A stretch of DNA of 64,000 nucleotides from Panagrolaimus kolymaensis (Eukaryota; Nematoda; Chromadorea; Rhabditida; Panagrolaimidae). The DNA lies in contig JAJQJQ010000002.1 of the NCBI GenBank assembly GCA_028622995.1, forward strand, positions 10,540,001-10,604,000, in the 5' to 3' direction. This document shows positions 46,397-58,072 of this stretch, in pieces. The notes under the pieces were generated by a model, which saw nothing but the letters and a program-made list of their open reading frames with translations, did not search any database and was not told the DNA's origin. The position numbers and the translations under genes are program-made. Every line of letters starts with the position of its first letter. Position 1 is the first letter of the stretch.

Positions 46397-47721
46397 TTAT
46401 AATCCATGGAATTTTCCTTGAACCATAAATTTCACGAAGCTTAAAATTAACAAAATAAACATAGAAATTGTTGCAACTGGAGACGACCCATTTTTCTGTG
46501 TTGTCGGTTCAGTTGTTTTAAGTGTAGTTGGTGATGGAGGAGGGATATCATCCGTGCAAAGAGTATCAAAATAACCCAAATTATTAATATTTAATGTTCC
46601 ACAAAAAGTGCAATTTGCTTCTTCATAATAGCATGTATTTATTTTAGAACTTTTCGCAACAAAGCATCCAGCGGCTGCGTGACAGTTTTTATTTGCAGCA
46701 TTAATTTTTGGGGTTGCATCATTTTCATATGCTTTGCAACCATCATCGTTATTATTATTTTCATTGGTGGTATTCCATTCACCTCGAAATTTATTGATAC
46801 ATTGAAAAGATTCAAGCAAAACTAAAAAAGTGGTTTTTAAAAATGTTATTTCCAATTCGATAATTTGTTAGTATAATTTGATTTCCAAAATTATCAATAA
46901 AAAAAGCAGGCCATTGAGAGAAAAATTTTCAATTAAACTTCGATTAACTTTTTTAAAGTTTTTTTTCTTCATAACGAAAATTTTTAAAAACATTATTGAC
47001 ATTTTTTCAATTATAATTATTTTTATAAATAAAAAACTTTTTTTAATATTTTTTTTGCATAAAAATCTATACTATACAGAGAAACCTTTCACGGAAGTCT
47101 TTTTTTCTTCTTCAGATATTTCGGAAGCTATCCTAGACATTGCATTTTTCTAATTTAATACTGTAACTCTAAGCAAAGCTAAAAAGTTTACCTTCATAAC
47201 CTTTTCCACATGAATAATCAACTTCAATAAAATTTGTTACATATATTTGTGCCCAAAATGGAGTGGCTTTAACAAAATCAAGTTTGTTAAAAGCATCCAA
47301 ATTTAGACAATTTGCAATAACATCATCAGCATTTAAGCAATCTTTTAACGTTGCACTCGCTTCACAAGTTTTATTTATACCATCCATAGTTTTAATTTCT
47401 AATTCATAAAGATTAAAAAATTCATCACCGTCTGGAATATTGCCAGCAAAACCAAAATCATTGAACATTTTTTTGTAGCATTTTTCGACGGTCTAAAATA
47501 TATTTTTTTTACGATAGTAGATCTCAAAATCATTTTTTTTCACCTTTTTCTAAATATTATTTTTTAAAGCCAAATATACTGTTAAAGGATTTAAAAAAAA
47601 AAGATGGTTAATTCAAGCTTCAAACAGAATTTACCTTTAAATTATCATTACTGCAATCTGCCGAAATTACTATCGGTAAACCCATAAACAATAATAAAAC
47701 TAATGCAAACAAATATCCCAT
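46397..47721 (-). CDS. Secreted or GPI-type cysteine-rich protein (DUF19/T20D4.11-like)
   Basis: Exons are 47635-47721, 47192-47492 and 46397-46821 (813 nt, 270 residues). Residues 1-21 form a clear signal peptide (LFALVLLLFMGLPIVISA). The mature part has about 14 cysteines (EKCYKKM, NKTCEAS, LKDCLNA, IANCLNL, DYSCGKG, FQCINKF, NKNCHAAAGCF and CTFCGT), a pattern like the nematode T20D4.11/DUF19 extracellular family. A Pro/Thr/Ser-rich linker (PPPSPTTLKTTEPTTQKNG) leads to a C-terminal hydrophobic segment (ISMFILLILSFVKFMV) that may be a GPI signal or membrane anchor. Role unknown; surface or secreted location is well supported. Confidence 0.75.
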
Positions 47722-49359
47722 TTTTTTATTACAATTGTTATTTGAAGAAATTTAAGAAAGTGAAATTTTTCAAGTAAATCTAATTTCCTTTTAAATTGTC
47801 ATCTTTTCCACCTTCAATTTCGTCATTGTCCGCAGCTTTGAAAAATTTTAAGGAGCTTATAACAGCTTTTCATTTTTTTAAATTCATATTATCAAAGATT
47901 TTAGAAGAAAAAAAGTTTTTTAACGCCTTTGACGCCAAGAGGAAAAAAAAGAATTTAATTTTTTGATTTTTTGTTCTTTCCGCTTTAATTCTTTTTCTTT
48001 CAATGAAATCATCTCCGGTTTTTGCAAAAAAAAAATTAATACCAAAAAAAATGCTCGAACTTGGAGGTCATGATTTGAAAAAAGGCTATATCTGCCTCTC
48101 TCGAGAGGGATTAAGCTTATGGAGTCGAAGGTATCTTTTAAGGATATCATTTGAATGTTTCCTGGGTTGACGAAAAAAAAATTTTGAATAAATATATTAT
48201 AATTCCTATTGTTTAGTTTTGTTACTCGATAATTTTATTTATTTGTATATTTATTTAGTTTGTAAAAAAAAATTATGCTTCAACTTTCGGTATTTTGTTT
48301 TCTTTAATTTGTGCAATGGACGATAAAAATAATATTATTTACTTACCCTAAATTATTTTCATTTTTAAAAATTGAAAAATTATATTAATTGAATTTTTGT
48401 TTAATAATGAATCTAAATGTGAAACCATAAAACTTTTGTTTCATTTCCGCCAAAAACATAGAAACTTTTTTGATGGGCGCTTCAAATTCCAGAGCGTTTA
48501 TTTTTTGAAAAACAAAACATTTTCATAGAAAAAAAGAAAGAAAAAATGAAGAATGAATCATTAAAATATTTTCCAAATCTCCTTTTATTTGAAGCAAAAA
48601 AAAAACACACAGTATTTCGCTTGACAGAAAAATTTTTTATTACAACAAAGGCAAAATTCAATAATTTGATTAAATCGGCCCAATTTTTTTGGTTGAAAAT
48701 AGAAAAAAAGCTTAAAGAAAAAGCTAAAAAAAAAAGCCATACCTTTTTTACTTTTCTTAATTTTTTTGTGTGATAAAAATAAAGCAACAAAAACGAGGAG
48801 GGAGAGGTTAAAAATCATCACATCACCACCGCTATTCTATTATTCTAAAACAATGATAATATCGTCACCCATCACTGCCATTTCCATTTCCATTTTCACT
48901 TCCGCCCACAAACATATTTTATTTTTGATAATAAAACAAACCCTTTTTTTATTTTTTGGGTTGGCTTATCAAAAATAATTTTTTTGAGGAGTGGTGAGTG
49001 AGTCTATCAATAATAATGACTAACAACAATAAACAACATAGGCACAAAGATTGATCGCGCTATTGTACCATTCCGACCATAATCAAGAAAAAAAAAGTTA
49101 AGGAGCGTACAACCAAAAAGAGGAAAGCTAAGAGTCAAGGAGTGTCAACTATTTTTTTTCTTCATATTTTTCGAAGAGGGTTAAATGTTATAAACAATTA
49201 TCATCCGTTTTAATTGAAGAAAAAAAAAATCAAAAAAGATAGGTGCGTGATTTTATCAAAAATCTGCCATAAAAAAAAACAATGATATAAAAGCACCCGA
49301 AAATTAAAGTTAAAAATTATCATTCATTTTTAGTGAGTCAATTGACGACTGATTGAAAA
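47722..49359. other. Intergenic, AT-rich
   Basis: T-rich and A-rich tracts around 48480-48800 create long open frames on both strands that are not coding. A TTTTTAG acceptor at about 49333 probably receives the trans-spliced leader of the next gene. Confidence 0.45.
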
Positions 49360-50617
49360 ATGGTTGCTGTTGCTTCAAATAAAATTTTTTTGATTTTGGG
49401 CTTGTTGTTGGTTTTAGTTGTATCAATTGATGCAACAACTCAACAACAAATTCTTTCAAGGCGACGAAGTTTGATGGGATTGTTGAGACCTCATATCAAA
49501 GATCATCAGGATGCCAAAATCGAAAAGGTAAATCGTTAAATTAAACAAAAATTTATTTTTAGACAAATCAACCTTTCTTTTATTTTCAGCACCTTACCCC
49601 AATTTTCCCTGCTCCATCCCTTCCAGCTGCGGCTAAAGCTTCATATAATTTTGCCTTAGATATTTCAACGTTTGCTTCACTTTCAACTTTTCAATGCGTT
49701 TATCAACAAGGCTATAGCGCGGTATTTATTCAAGCTTTAACTTCAAATGGAGCAATTAATTCTGCATTAGTTCAAAATATAAATAATGCAAATAGTGCTA
49801 AACTTGGAAATGAAATATATGTAACTCCTTCAACCACTGGAAATTCAGGGGCATCACAATTTGATCAAATTTTTAATTATCTTAAATCTTCGGGAATTAA
49901 TGTTCGAAGTATTTGGTTGCAAGTAAAAAATTTATTAAAAATTACTGTTGAATATTAAAAAAAATGTGTTTATTTTTAGGTTACTTCACCCATAAATTGG
50001 CCAAATAACATTCAAACCAATGTTAATTTTATTCAAAGCTTTGTCAATCGAGCAACTGTAAGTTATTTAAATTTATTTCGTGCTAAGATAAAATTAGAGA
50101 AAATATTCTCGTTTTGAGACACAAAAAAGAAAACTTTAAATAAAAACAAATTAAAAGGCTTTGAAAAATTATATATTTTTTTATTAATTAATAAATGCAA
50201 ATTTTATATTAAAAGTTTTAAGAATTTATAAATATTTTTTGGATTAACTTTTTTTATATATTTTCTATTCTTTAGCAAAATGGTGTCTCACCTGGAATTT
50301 TCACTAATTGGTATGATTGGCAACAAATTACTGGAAGTTATACCGGCTTTTCAACCGCTCGACTTTGGTATTGGAATGCTTACGGTCAAGGACCAAACGC
50401 TGAAGCTCAAGCTAGCTTTGATGATTATCGAACTTTTGGTTCATGGAGTTCCCCCTCTGTTAAACAATTCGCTCTTAATGAAAACCTTTGTGGATTAACC
50501 GTTAATCGAGATGTTTATCCACTTGGTGGAAAAATTGCTGCTGCCGCCGCCGCTGATTTGCATAATAATAATGCCAAAGAAGAAATTGGAAAATTAACTG
50601 TTGGTGGATTTGTTTAA
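49360..50617 (+). CDS. Secreted GH25-type (LYS family) lysozyme-like protein
   Basis: Exons are 49360-49527, 49590-49922, 49980-50057 and 50276-50617 (921 nt, 306 residues). A signal peptide (KIFLILGLLLVLVVSIDA) and a basic pro-like stretch (SRRRSLMGLLRP) precede a GH25-like barrel: YNFALDISTFASLSTFQCVY, a TPS strand, then SGINVRSIWLQVTSPINWP, GVSPGIFTNWYDWQQITGSY and ARLWYWN. These match the C. elegans lys-1/lys-7 type of immune lysozymes. At the position where classical GH25 enzymes have D-x-E (WxDVE), this protein has Q-V-T, while the first Asp (ALDIS) is kept. Secretion in gut or defence is inferred from the family. It ends with a low-complexity Ala/Asn tail. Confidence 0.88.
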
Positions 50618-51456
50618 ATATTTAAATTTTTGTCTTATCTTTTTTTTGTTTATGATTAAATAAATTTAATTTTACTTTTTTAAATAAATAATAAACAAAA
50701 ATTTTAAATATCAAAAGTTGTACCACAAAAAAAATTTAAAAACATATTCGTGTTGAGATCCAAAATTATAACAAAATTTAAAAATGCTATAATTTTTTAA
50801 AAGAAATTTTATTAGCATCAAAAAAAGCAAGTTTTACTAATAAAATTTAATTATAAATCGGTGGAACAAGTTCATCCTCGAGATGAAAGGGTTACAATTG
50901 GTGAAGCGGCTGTATCCTTTTTGAAGAAGTGTTTTTGATAAACTCGTAAATATAAATAAACACATATTGATATGTTGATACAAACTGAAGATAAATTTAT
51001 ATCTCCAACATATTCCAAAGTTGAAATTTTCCAAAACTGAAAATAAAAAATTTATTTTGTTTCAAAAAAGAATTGAAAAAATTGACAATATTTGGATTTT
51101 CTGTGTTTTGCTTTTTGGATTTTTTATTTCTAACATTAAAATTAAAAAGAAACAATAAAATTAATTTACAGGATTTTTAAAGTTTCGCTATTTGGAGGTT
51201 TATTATTACCGTAACTTTTTTCTAGAATTTTTTTTGCAAACAAAAAAGCAAAACATCAAAGTTCTTTGAATGCTGTAATTTTCTGTTAAATGTTACGTTA
51301 CGCAACAAAATAAAATGAAATACGTAATTTTATTCTACTATTTTCTGCATTTTTTGCATTATTCAAAATTGCTACACAAAAGATTTTTTGTTTTTGAGTT
51401 TGCAACCAATAATTATAAAGCAAACTTCAAAAACCCTTTTTCTTTATTTTTGACAT
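50618..51456. other. Intergenic, nothing recognised
   Basis: AT-rich DNA between convergent genes; AATAAATTTAA-type signals follow the lysozyme stop. Confidence 0.5.
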
Positions 51457-52265
51457 TTACTTTTCTTTTTTTAACAAACAAAAAAACAACACAAAAAGCT
51501 AAAACACAAAAAATGTTAGTTATTTCTTACCTTCGCAAAAGCCATAGTTAAAAGAGACGGAGCCCAACCAAACGATAAATTAATAAATGAAATGAGTAAA
51601 ATGGAATTATTTAATTTTTTTGTTAATTTTTTATTCGGGGCAGCCGCTGAGGATTTTCTAAAGTAAATTAGCCCCAGCAAAATTGCTGCAGCAATTATAT
51701 TTAAACTACAAAAAATATATTTCACCAAAAGCATAATCATGGGATAATGAAGTTCATAAACGATGCAAACATAAAATGCGCAAGTCGTGGTGGGATTTGG
51801 AGTATAAAAATTAAAATATTTTGTTCCCAAAAAATACCAAATTAATATTCCAATTATATTTAAACCAAAAATTAAGGCAATATAATCTCGTTTTTGTCGT
51901 TGATAAAATATTGGAAATGCCACACAAAAAACTCGATCAGCACAAAGATAAAAATCTGCGACAGGCACAAGATTCACAAAAATCGTTGGAATTCCAGTAA
52001 TATAATATAAAATCATGGGATTATATAAACTTTTTTCAGGCCTCCACCAAATTAATATATATCCCACATTTAAAAGTAGCAAAATGCTCGTGATGCATGT
52101 AAACCAAAAATATAAATATACGGTGGGCGTTCGATTAGGAACATGTAAATTTGTTTGAGGTTTTTTGAAAAGTAAAAATGAAGAAGCATAAAAAATAAAT
52201 ATTAAGCAAATCAAGCAAATTAGATGGTGAATGAGGGTTAATAAATTAGAGTCAACAGCAGCCAT
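51457..52265 (-). CDS. Seven-transmembrane chemoreceptor-like protein (serpentine family)
   Basis: Exons are 51531-52265 and a short 51457-51498 (258 residues). The first exon gives six strong hydrophobic segments (LIHHLICLICLIFIFYA, YLYFWFTCITSILLLLNVGY, IPTIFVNLVPVADFYL, YIALIFGLNIIGILIWYFLG, MIMLLVKYIFCSLNIIAAAI and ISFINLSFGWAPSLLTMAF). ADFYLCADRVFCVAFPIFY sits where GPCRs have the DRY-type motif, similar to nematode SRBC/SRX-type receptors. The proposed last exon (LFVLFFCLLKKEK) would complete TM7 but is only 13 residues. A sensory role is inferred from the family. Alternative: gene truncated after TM6. Confidence 0.6.
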
Positions 52266-53237
52266 TTGTTATAAAAGAAGAGAAGTGTCTCAGAACGAAA
52301 GTGATTATCTTAAACTGTTTAGGAACGAAAATAATCCTGCAGAAATAAAAAATAAAATAATTAATTAAAAAAACCAATTATCGACGTCTCAAAATTATAG
52401 AAATTTTTAAATCGCAACTCCCTCGAAACAAAAATTTTAATGTAATGTTTCAAAAATGTTATGCGCGAACCAACTTTCTTTTTTATCATGAAAGGATGAC
52501 AGTAATTTTTCTGACGTTCTAAAAAAAATTTTATTTTTTCCTTCTTTAAACTAAAAAGAAAGGGAAAAAAGTTTGTTTTAATTTGATTTAAATAATAATA
52601 AAATAGAGAAATATGGTGTCTAAAACTTATAATTAAATCAGAAAAAAAAGATAGGTGTGGCAAAAGAAATAAATTATTTTTTGTTTACAAAACTCAAACT
52701 TCTTAATGAAAATATTAAAGGCGTTCATACTGTAATAAATTATAGTTTGATAGTATTTTCAACATTTTTTTTCATAGGCAAAATTGCATTTCTTTATGTC
52801 ATAGAAAATTGTTGGTTAATTTGATTACAGGTTTTTATTTAAAAGCTTAGAGATCTTTAATTTGAATGTAGCCCAAAATTAATAAAAGGCGGGTTTTTGA
52901 AGTTTATAACACCAGACTAAATTCAATAAATTTTTAGTTTTTTTACAGAAAAAATTCGTTTCATCCATTTGAGTTTGAAAATGCCAAAATAAGCAACAAA
53001 AAAATTAAACAAAGAGATAAAAAAAATCACAGCGAAAGCAAATAATTTGCATAGAAATAAATGCTAAAGATTTGGCAACACAAAAGTGAAAAAAAAAATG
53101 CAGCAAGTTTTTGTCATTGATTTTTATCTTTTCGTTTCCTCCTTTTTTCTTTTTTTGCTGCAAAATCCATTTGAACTTCACTTTTTCATTGATTCAATAT
53201 CGTCGTTTTTCTGAAATATTTGATAATTGTTTTTAGT
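52266..53237. other. Intergenic with promoter of the next gene
   Basis: Near 53170-53235 the sequence CTTCACTTTTTCATTGATTC, then CTGAAATATTTGATAATTG and TTTTTAG resembles the R2 modules in order. The acceptor ends one base before the ATG at 53238. Confidence 0.45.
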
Positions 53238-55713
53238 ATGGCACCACCTGGACGACCTCGTAAAACTGCTGGACCAAAAAAACTTGCACCACTTGGAAAT
53301 GTCAATTTTTATCAAAAACTTGGTAAACTTTTTTTATGTCCTTCTTTTATTTCATGCTCTTTTTATAGGCGAAAATAGAAGACCTGGTGGATATAATACT
53401 CGAAGCAAAGCACGTGTTAGTGGTACGTTTTTTTTACTTTACAGTCAAGTCTCAATTTTTTTCATGATTTTTTTCAGAAATTATTGGTGCACCATCAACT
53501 AAACGACAAAGAAATACTATTGTAAGTCTTTCTTTTTTCTTCTTTTTTCACTCTTTTTATTTTCTTGCGTTTTAGGAAGGCTCAAGTGATAATGATGGCG
53601 ATTACATTGATAACAATGATTATGGAAACACCGACGAACCAGCTGTATCGACTCATTTACAACGTAAACAAAAAGTAAGTCTCTTTTTTTTAAACTAAAA
53701 TCTTTCTTCAAACAATAATTTGCATAAAAATAATTATGAAATTTGTTTTTTAGCGTGTTATTACTTCCAATGATGAGAATGATCATCCACTTGCTTCATC
53801 ATTTCTTACTCCTCGACGTGTTCCACCTATTCAAAGAACTTATTCATCATTGGTCGCCGATGAATTAATTGCTGAGGATAAAGTAAGTAATTTTTCTTTT
53901 TCATTTTCGATTATTAGATATATTTTGTTTCAATTTTTAGGAACGAGAACTCAAACGACGGCGAGAAAAATCTGTCGTTGATATGGAAAACAATGATAAT
54001 GAAAGCGCAGACGATGAAGGACAAATTGAAAACAATGGTAATGAAAATTCAGAGGATGAAGAACACCACTCTTTAATTGATGAATCGGAAGACGTATGTT
54101 TATTTTACCTTTCTACAAATAAATATTTTGTTATCTTCCAACTTTTACATAGTCTTAAAATTTCTTTTTTAGGATGATATTGTCATTGATAATGATATGA
54201 ATGGACAAGGTGATTGTAAATCAATTAGATCTTCATCTTCAGGTGAATCATCATCAAGTAACCCATTTTCATCAAGTAGTTTATTCTCATCAAGTAGTGA
54301 ATCTTCATCATCCGATCAGAGTAGCGATTCAGCTGTAAGTTTTGCAAAACATTATTGATATTATTTTTAATATTGTTTTTAGGAAAGTTTAAATTTGTAC
54401 ATACCTGAAATTATTAATGTTGAAATTGCTTCGAAACTTACATTTACTCAAGTAAGATTTTTTGGTAAAGCCTTTTTTAATTTAAGACCTTTTTATTTTA
54501 GGAAGATGATGAACAAAGTGAATTAAGTGGATACTCAATGACGGATGAGGAATCTCTCGATGCTTTATCGGAATTTAGTGATTTTGATTATCAAAACGTA
54601 TGTTTTCTATTCGACAAAATTTTATTCGGTATATTTCTTTAGATCAGAGTATTTGAAGGAACAAAAAGAAAAACTGTTATTTATCAATTTTATCAACGAA
54701 ATTTGGAAGCTTCTGTAACGTACTTTTCTTCATATTGGTATGTATTTATTTTTCCCTGACTGACAAATCAAAATAATTGTTTTAGGTTTAAAGTAAAGGA
54801 ATTGAATGATAAACGAAATGAAATGATGTATGTTCTCAACAAACAACTAAAGAAATCTAGAAGCTTTTCAAATACTGATGTTTTTTATTTTAATGCTAGA
54901 ATTGGAGCAATTGAATCAAATCTAAATTTTCTTGTTCCAGCTATTACAAAATTACAAGTTCATTTCATCAAAGATTCAAATCAAAGGAAAATTATGTTTG
55001 GAGGTTATAAGTATACCCAAGTTCGTAAAAGGCCTACATTGTATAGCTGTACCTATGATGATTCAAGTGGTAAAGTTGAAGGAATTCCATTTATACATTT
55101 TCCAGAATTTGGTTGCAGCGGGAGTGTTTATCTTGATGAAAAAGGGTTTATTCAACCAGGAACTTTTATAAAACACTATCATGATCTTTTGGAAGAGGTA
55201 AGTGTTTTTCAATCATCTCTCCAAAGTACGACAGTTAAAATAGACTTCTTAAAAGTAAAATGTTTGATACAAAAATATTACTTCATTCTTTATTTTAGCT
55301 TTGTCCTAATCTTGATCCAGCAAAACCAAAAAAAGCTGTTATTGTTCGAGTAACTGCTGATGGCGAAGTACTTGGTAAACGAGCAAAATTTAATCATTTT
55401 TTGGAAGAAAAGTTAAAAGAATCGACGGAGTATAGGTAAGTGGGGTTTTTTTTTTCTAAGAAGTTATTACTAACAATATTTGTTTTAGCATTACAATTCA
55501 CGAAGTTAATAATTATTTAACTTATATTCAAGATTATCTTGAAAAGCTGAAGTCAATTAATCCTGCAGAATTAGAAGAAGGTTTGTTAATTCCAATAAAT
55601 CAATTATCTATCATAACAAATATCCATTTTCAGCAGAGCAAAATTATTTGAAATCGTCGATTCAATGGATGGATTTCATTTTGATGCATGTGAGAATTGA
55701 TAATTTTTGTTAA
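53238..55713 (+). CDS. Acidic, serine-rich probable nuclear protein, 14 exons
   Basis: Fourteen exons (53238-53322, 53369-53422, 53478-53521, 53576-53674, 53754-53882, 53941-54093, 54173-54334, 54383-54451, 54502-54597, 54643-54737, 54786-55197, 55299-55435, 55489-55580, 55634-55713) join in frame to 568 residues. The N terminus has an AT-hook-like PGRPRKTAG and basic patches (RKQKRV, ELKRRREK). Residues about 140-300 are acidic with a long Ser tract (GESSSSNPFSSSSLFSSSSE). The C-terminal half is globular (VHFIKDSNQRKIMFGGYKY, then GIPFIHFPEFGCSGSVYLDE) and unrecognised; it ends in a helical region. A TTTTTAG at 53231-53236 argues for trans-splicing. Nuclear, DNA-associated function is inferred from composition only. 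Confidence 0.8.
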
Positions 55714-56533
55714 TCGTGAATGTTGGATGTAAAATCGCTTCAAGAATGTGAAAATAATAATAATTTTTGTTTCCTTCTATCTCATTTTGTAATAATAAAT
55801 CTGTATGTATTGTCTCAAAATTTTCTTAATTCTCTTTCCAATTTTTTGTAAAACTAACACATAGCTGTTGTTTATAAGTGTTAACATAAAAATGCTAGTT
55901 TGCATGCACAAGAAGAGTTAACGTAAAATCACCGCACGATTCCATCGAGAAGTTATAAAACTAAAGTTGTTTTACCTCCAAAACCGCTCACACGATTTGA
56001 ACGAAAAACAACGCAAAGTTTGTAAATGAAATCCTTTATTTCAAACACAAAATAATACATACAAAAACAAAGAAAAACAAATACAACAACAAAAAATAAT
56101 ACAAAACAAAGACAAATAAAATCAAAAAACATGAAACAATGATGAAACAAATACTGGTTTACAGATTTGTTAACATACTAAAAGGGGCAAAAGTGAACGT
56201 CCTCATGACTCATATGTAGTAAGCAAGTCATAAACTACTACCAAAATCGAATGGAAAAATAAAGTATTATGAAAACCATTATGAAATGATTTTGTTTGTT
56301 TCACCAAAAAAGATTTATCGAAATTATGCCATTATCGAATGAAATGTATGAGGCTAAAAGATTACTAACCTATGTCACTAAAACTTTACAAATAGGAAAG
56401 AAGAAACGTATCGCCGCGACAATGTCAAGCGAATCTTAAAAGGTTAAAAGAAGGCTCAAAGAAAATTGTTACTTTTACTAATGAAATAAAAAGGGAAGGT
56501 TCAAAATCAGAGTAAAAAAAGATGCAAAAAAGA
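55714..56533. other. Intergenic, nothing recognised
   Basis: AATAATAAAT signals follow the preceding gene. The remainder, slightly richer in GC than the deserts, shows no gene. Confidence 0.45.
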
Positions 56534-57798
56534 TTAATGAGGTAAAGAAACTTTTGTTATCGACAAAGAAATTATATCTGTATTTTGATCATCACAAGGA
56601 CAATATTCCATCATCGATTCTTGAATAGTTTTGACATACTCATCACTGCTTGCGCTTGCATTCAAAGTAAGGCTAGAACACTTTGCTTCAGATCCAATTG
56701 CTTTTAATTCCAAAGAAACTTCAATGCCATTTGAAATAGATTTAGGAGAAAACTTTGTCGATATGTAACAATTCTAAAAGATTGGAAGATTTTAAGACCA
56801 TAAACTCTCAATAAGTATGTTAAAGAAGAAAACTTACTTTAGAAAATCCAAAGTTTGACGAATCGATTTTTCTTGTTTCATTTAAGATTATATTAGCATC
56901 AACGTAGATATAAGACGAATCATCTTGAGGATATGTATGATTCTTTTCACCTACTTTTGGACAAAAATATGCTCCAGAATCGGTGGCCTTAATTAAACAC
57001 AGCAGAATCTGATGATGAATAAACGCAATGAACAAACATTTCTAATCCATCTTCAATAAAAAGTGTGAAACAGTTATGATCTTCTTTATCAACCTATAAA
57101 TATTATTTTATATTTACAAGAAGCATTTTAACTCAAAAAAACTTACCATTTTTCCAGGTAAAAGTCATTTCAAAATAACGCTATCATTTCGTATATAATG
57201 TTCAGTAGGATACATAGACAATCGTTCAACCAAATCCCGTTTATCCATAGGCATGAAGAATTCAGTTTTGTTTATTAAAGGATTTTTATGTTGAAACATT
57301 ACACAAAAACCAAATTCATCAGGAAGAGGAAATTTTCGACCATATCGATCAACACATTCTTAACCATCTTTGTTTCCACGATATTGATGATATTCACAAA
57401 GTTTGTTTACTAAAAAAGAAAGTAAACGCATTGAAACTAATAAATGAATGACAGAAAAGAGATGCGCCATTTTGCCGTTGCAGCTAACGTTACCCAGAAA
57501 AACATACAATATCAAACACAGTTCCATTAAACATGAAGTTAAAGTTCGGTTGATAATCAGCACCTTTGCAAGATTCCAATAAGTTTACTTCCTAAAAAAC
57601 TAAGCTATTCGTAAACCATAACATAGAAAGTAAGAAACTAACATCTTCATGAACCACATCGGAAAGAAAGTCATTCTTCTAAGTATTACAATCATTTCAA
57701 TTATTCTTTCCAAGAGGTATCCATGTTAATGAAGCACAGCAGTCTATGACAATTTCGGTATTGTTAGCATCTTTATATTCTAATGTAAAGTTGAGTAC
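56534..57798 (-). pseudogene. Decayed gene for an extracellular-type protein
   Basis: At least five exons are recognisable by GT-AG borders (57659-57798, about 57545-57594, about 57150-57405, about 56838-57095 and 56534-56773). Translation is protein-like throughout (VLNFTLEYKDANNTEIVIDC, CKGADYQPNFNFMFNGTVFD, PDEFGFCVMFQHKNPLINKT, KNHTYPQDDSSYIYVDANII and NCYISTKFSPKSISNGIEVS). The frame has stops near 57697, 57680, 57360-57362 and 57170-57172, plus a frameshift near 57000. Cysteines and N-x-S/T sites suggest a secreted ancestor. No first exon or signal peptide was found, and the family is not recognised. Confidence 0.65.
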
Positions 57799-57844
57799 CT
57801 AAAAATGAAAGTATGTGTTAGAAACTCGAAAAAAACAAGCAGAA

Positions 57845-58072
57845 AAAAATCGTTGAAGCATTCAAAAGCGAAACTAAAAAACTTCGAAGGCTTGAAGCAA
57901 CAAAAAAAAGGTGAAGCAGGCGAATGAATGTTTCACATGTTACTGTATTTTTCGTTGTAAAGCCCAAAAGGAAGTTTTGTATGGACAAATTTTGTGTTGT
58001 CATCTGCTTTGTTTCCGATGTAAAAAATACGATCAACCGAATATAATTTTTGCTCATAATTTTAACTATTAA
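57845..58072 (+). pseudogene. RING-finger-like fragment, frameshifted
   Basis: The first frame reads KKIVEAFKSETKKLRRLEAT (coiled coil). After a shift near 57905-57911 a second frame continues VKQANECFTCYC..., giving C-x2-C, 18 residues, C-x-H-x2-C-x2-C (LCCHLLCFRC). This is the first six ligands of a RING; the last C-P-x-C pair is missing before the stop at 58070. Coiled coil plus RING is a common E3 ligase layout. It probably represents a 3'-truncated, decayed copy. Confidence 0.4.

Noticed and set aside
48482..48821. Long open frames on both strands
   Set aside because: They arise from A/T homopolymer tracts; Phe/Lys composition and mutual overlap argue against coding.
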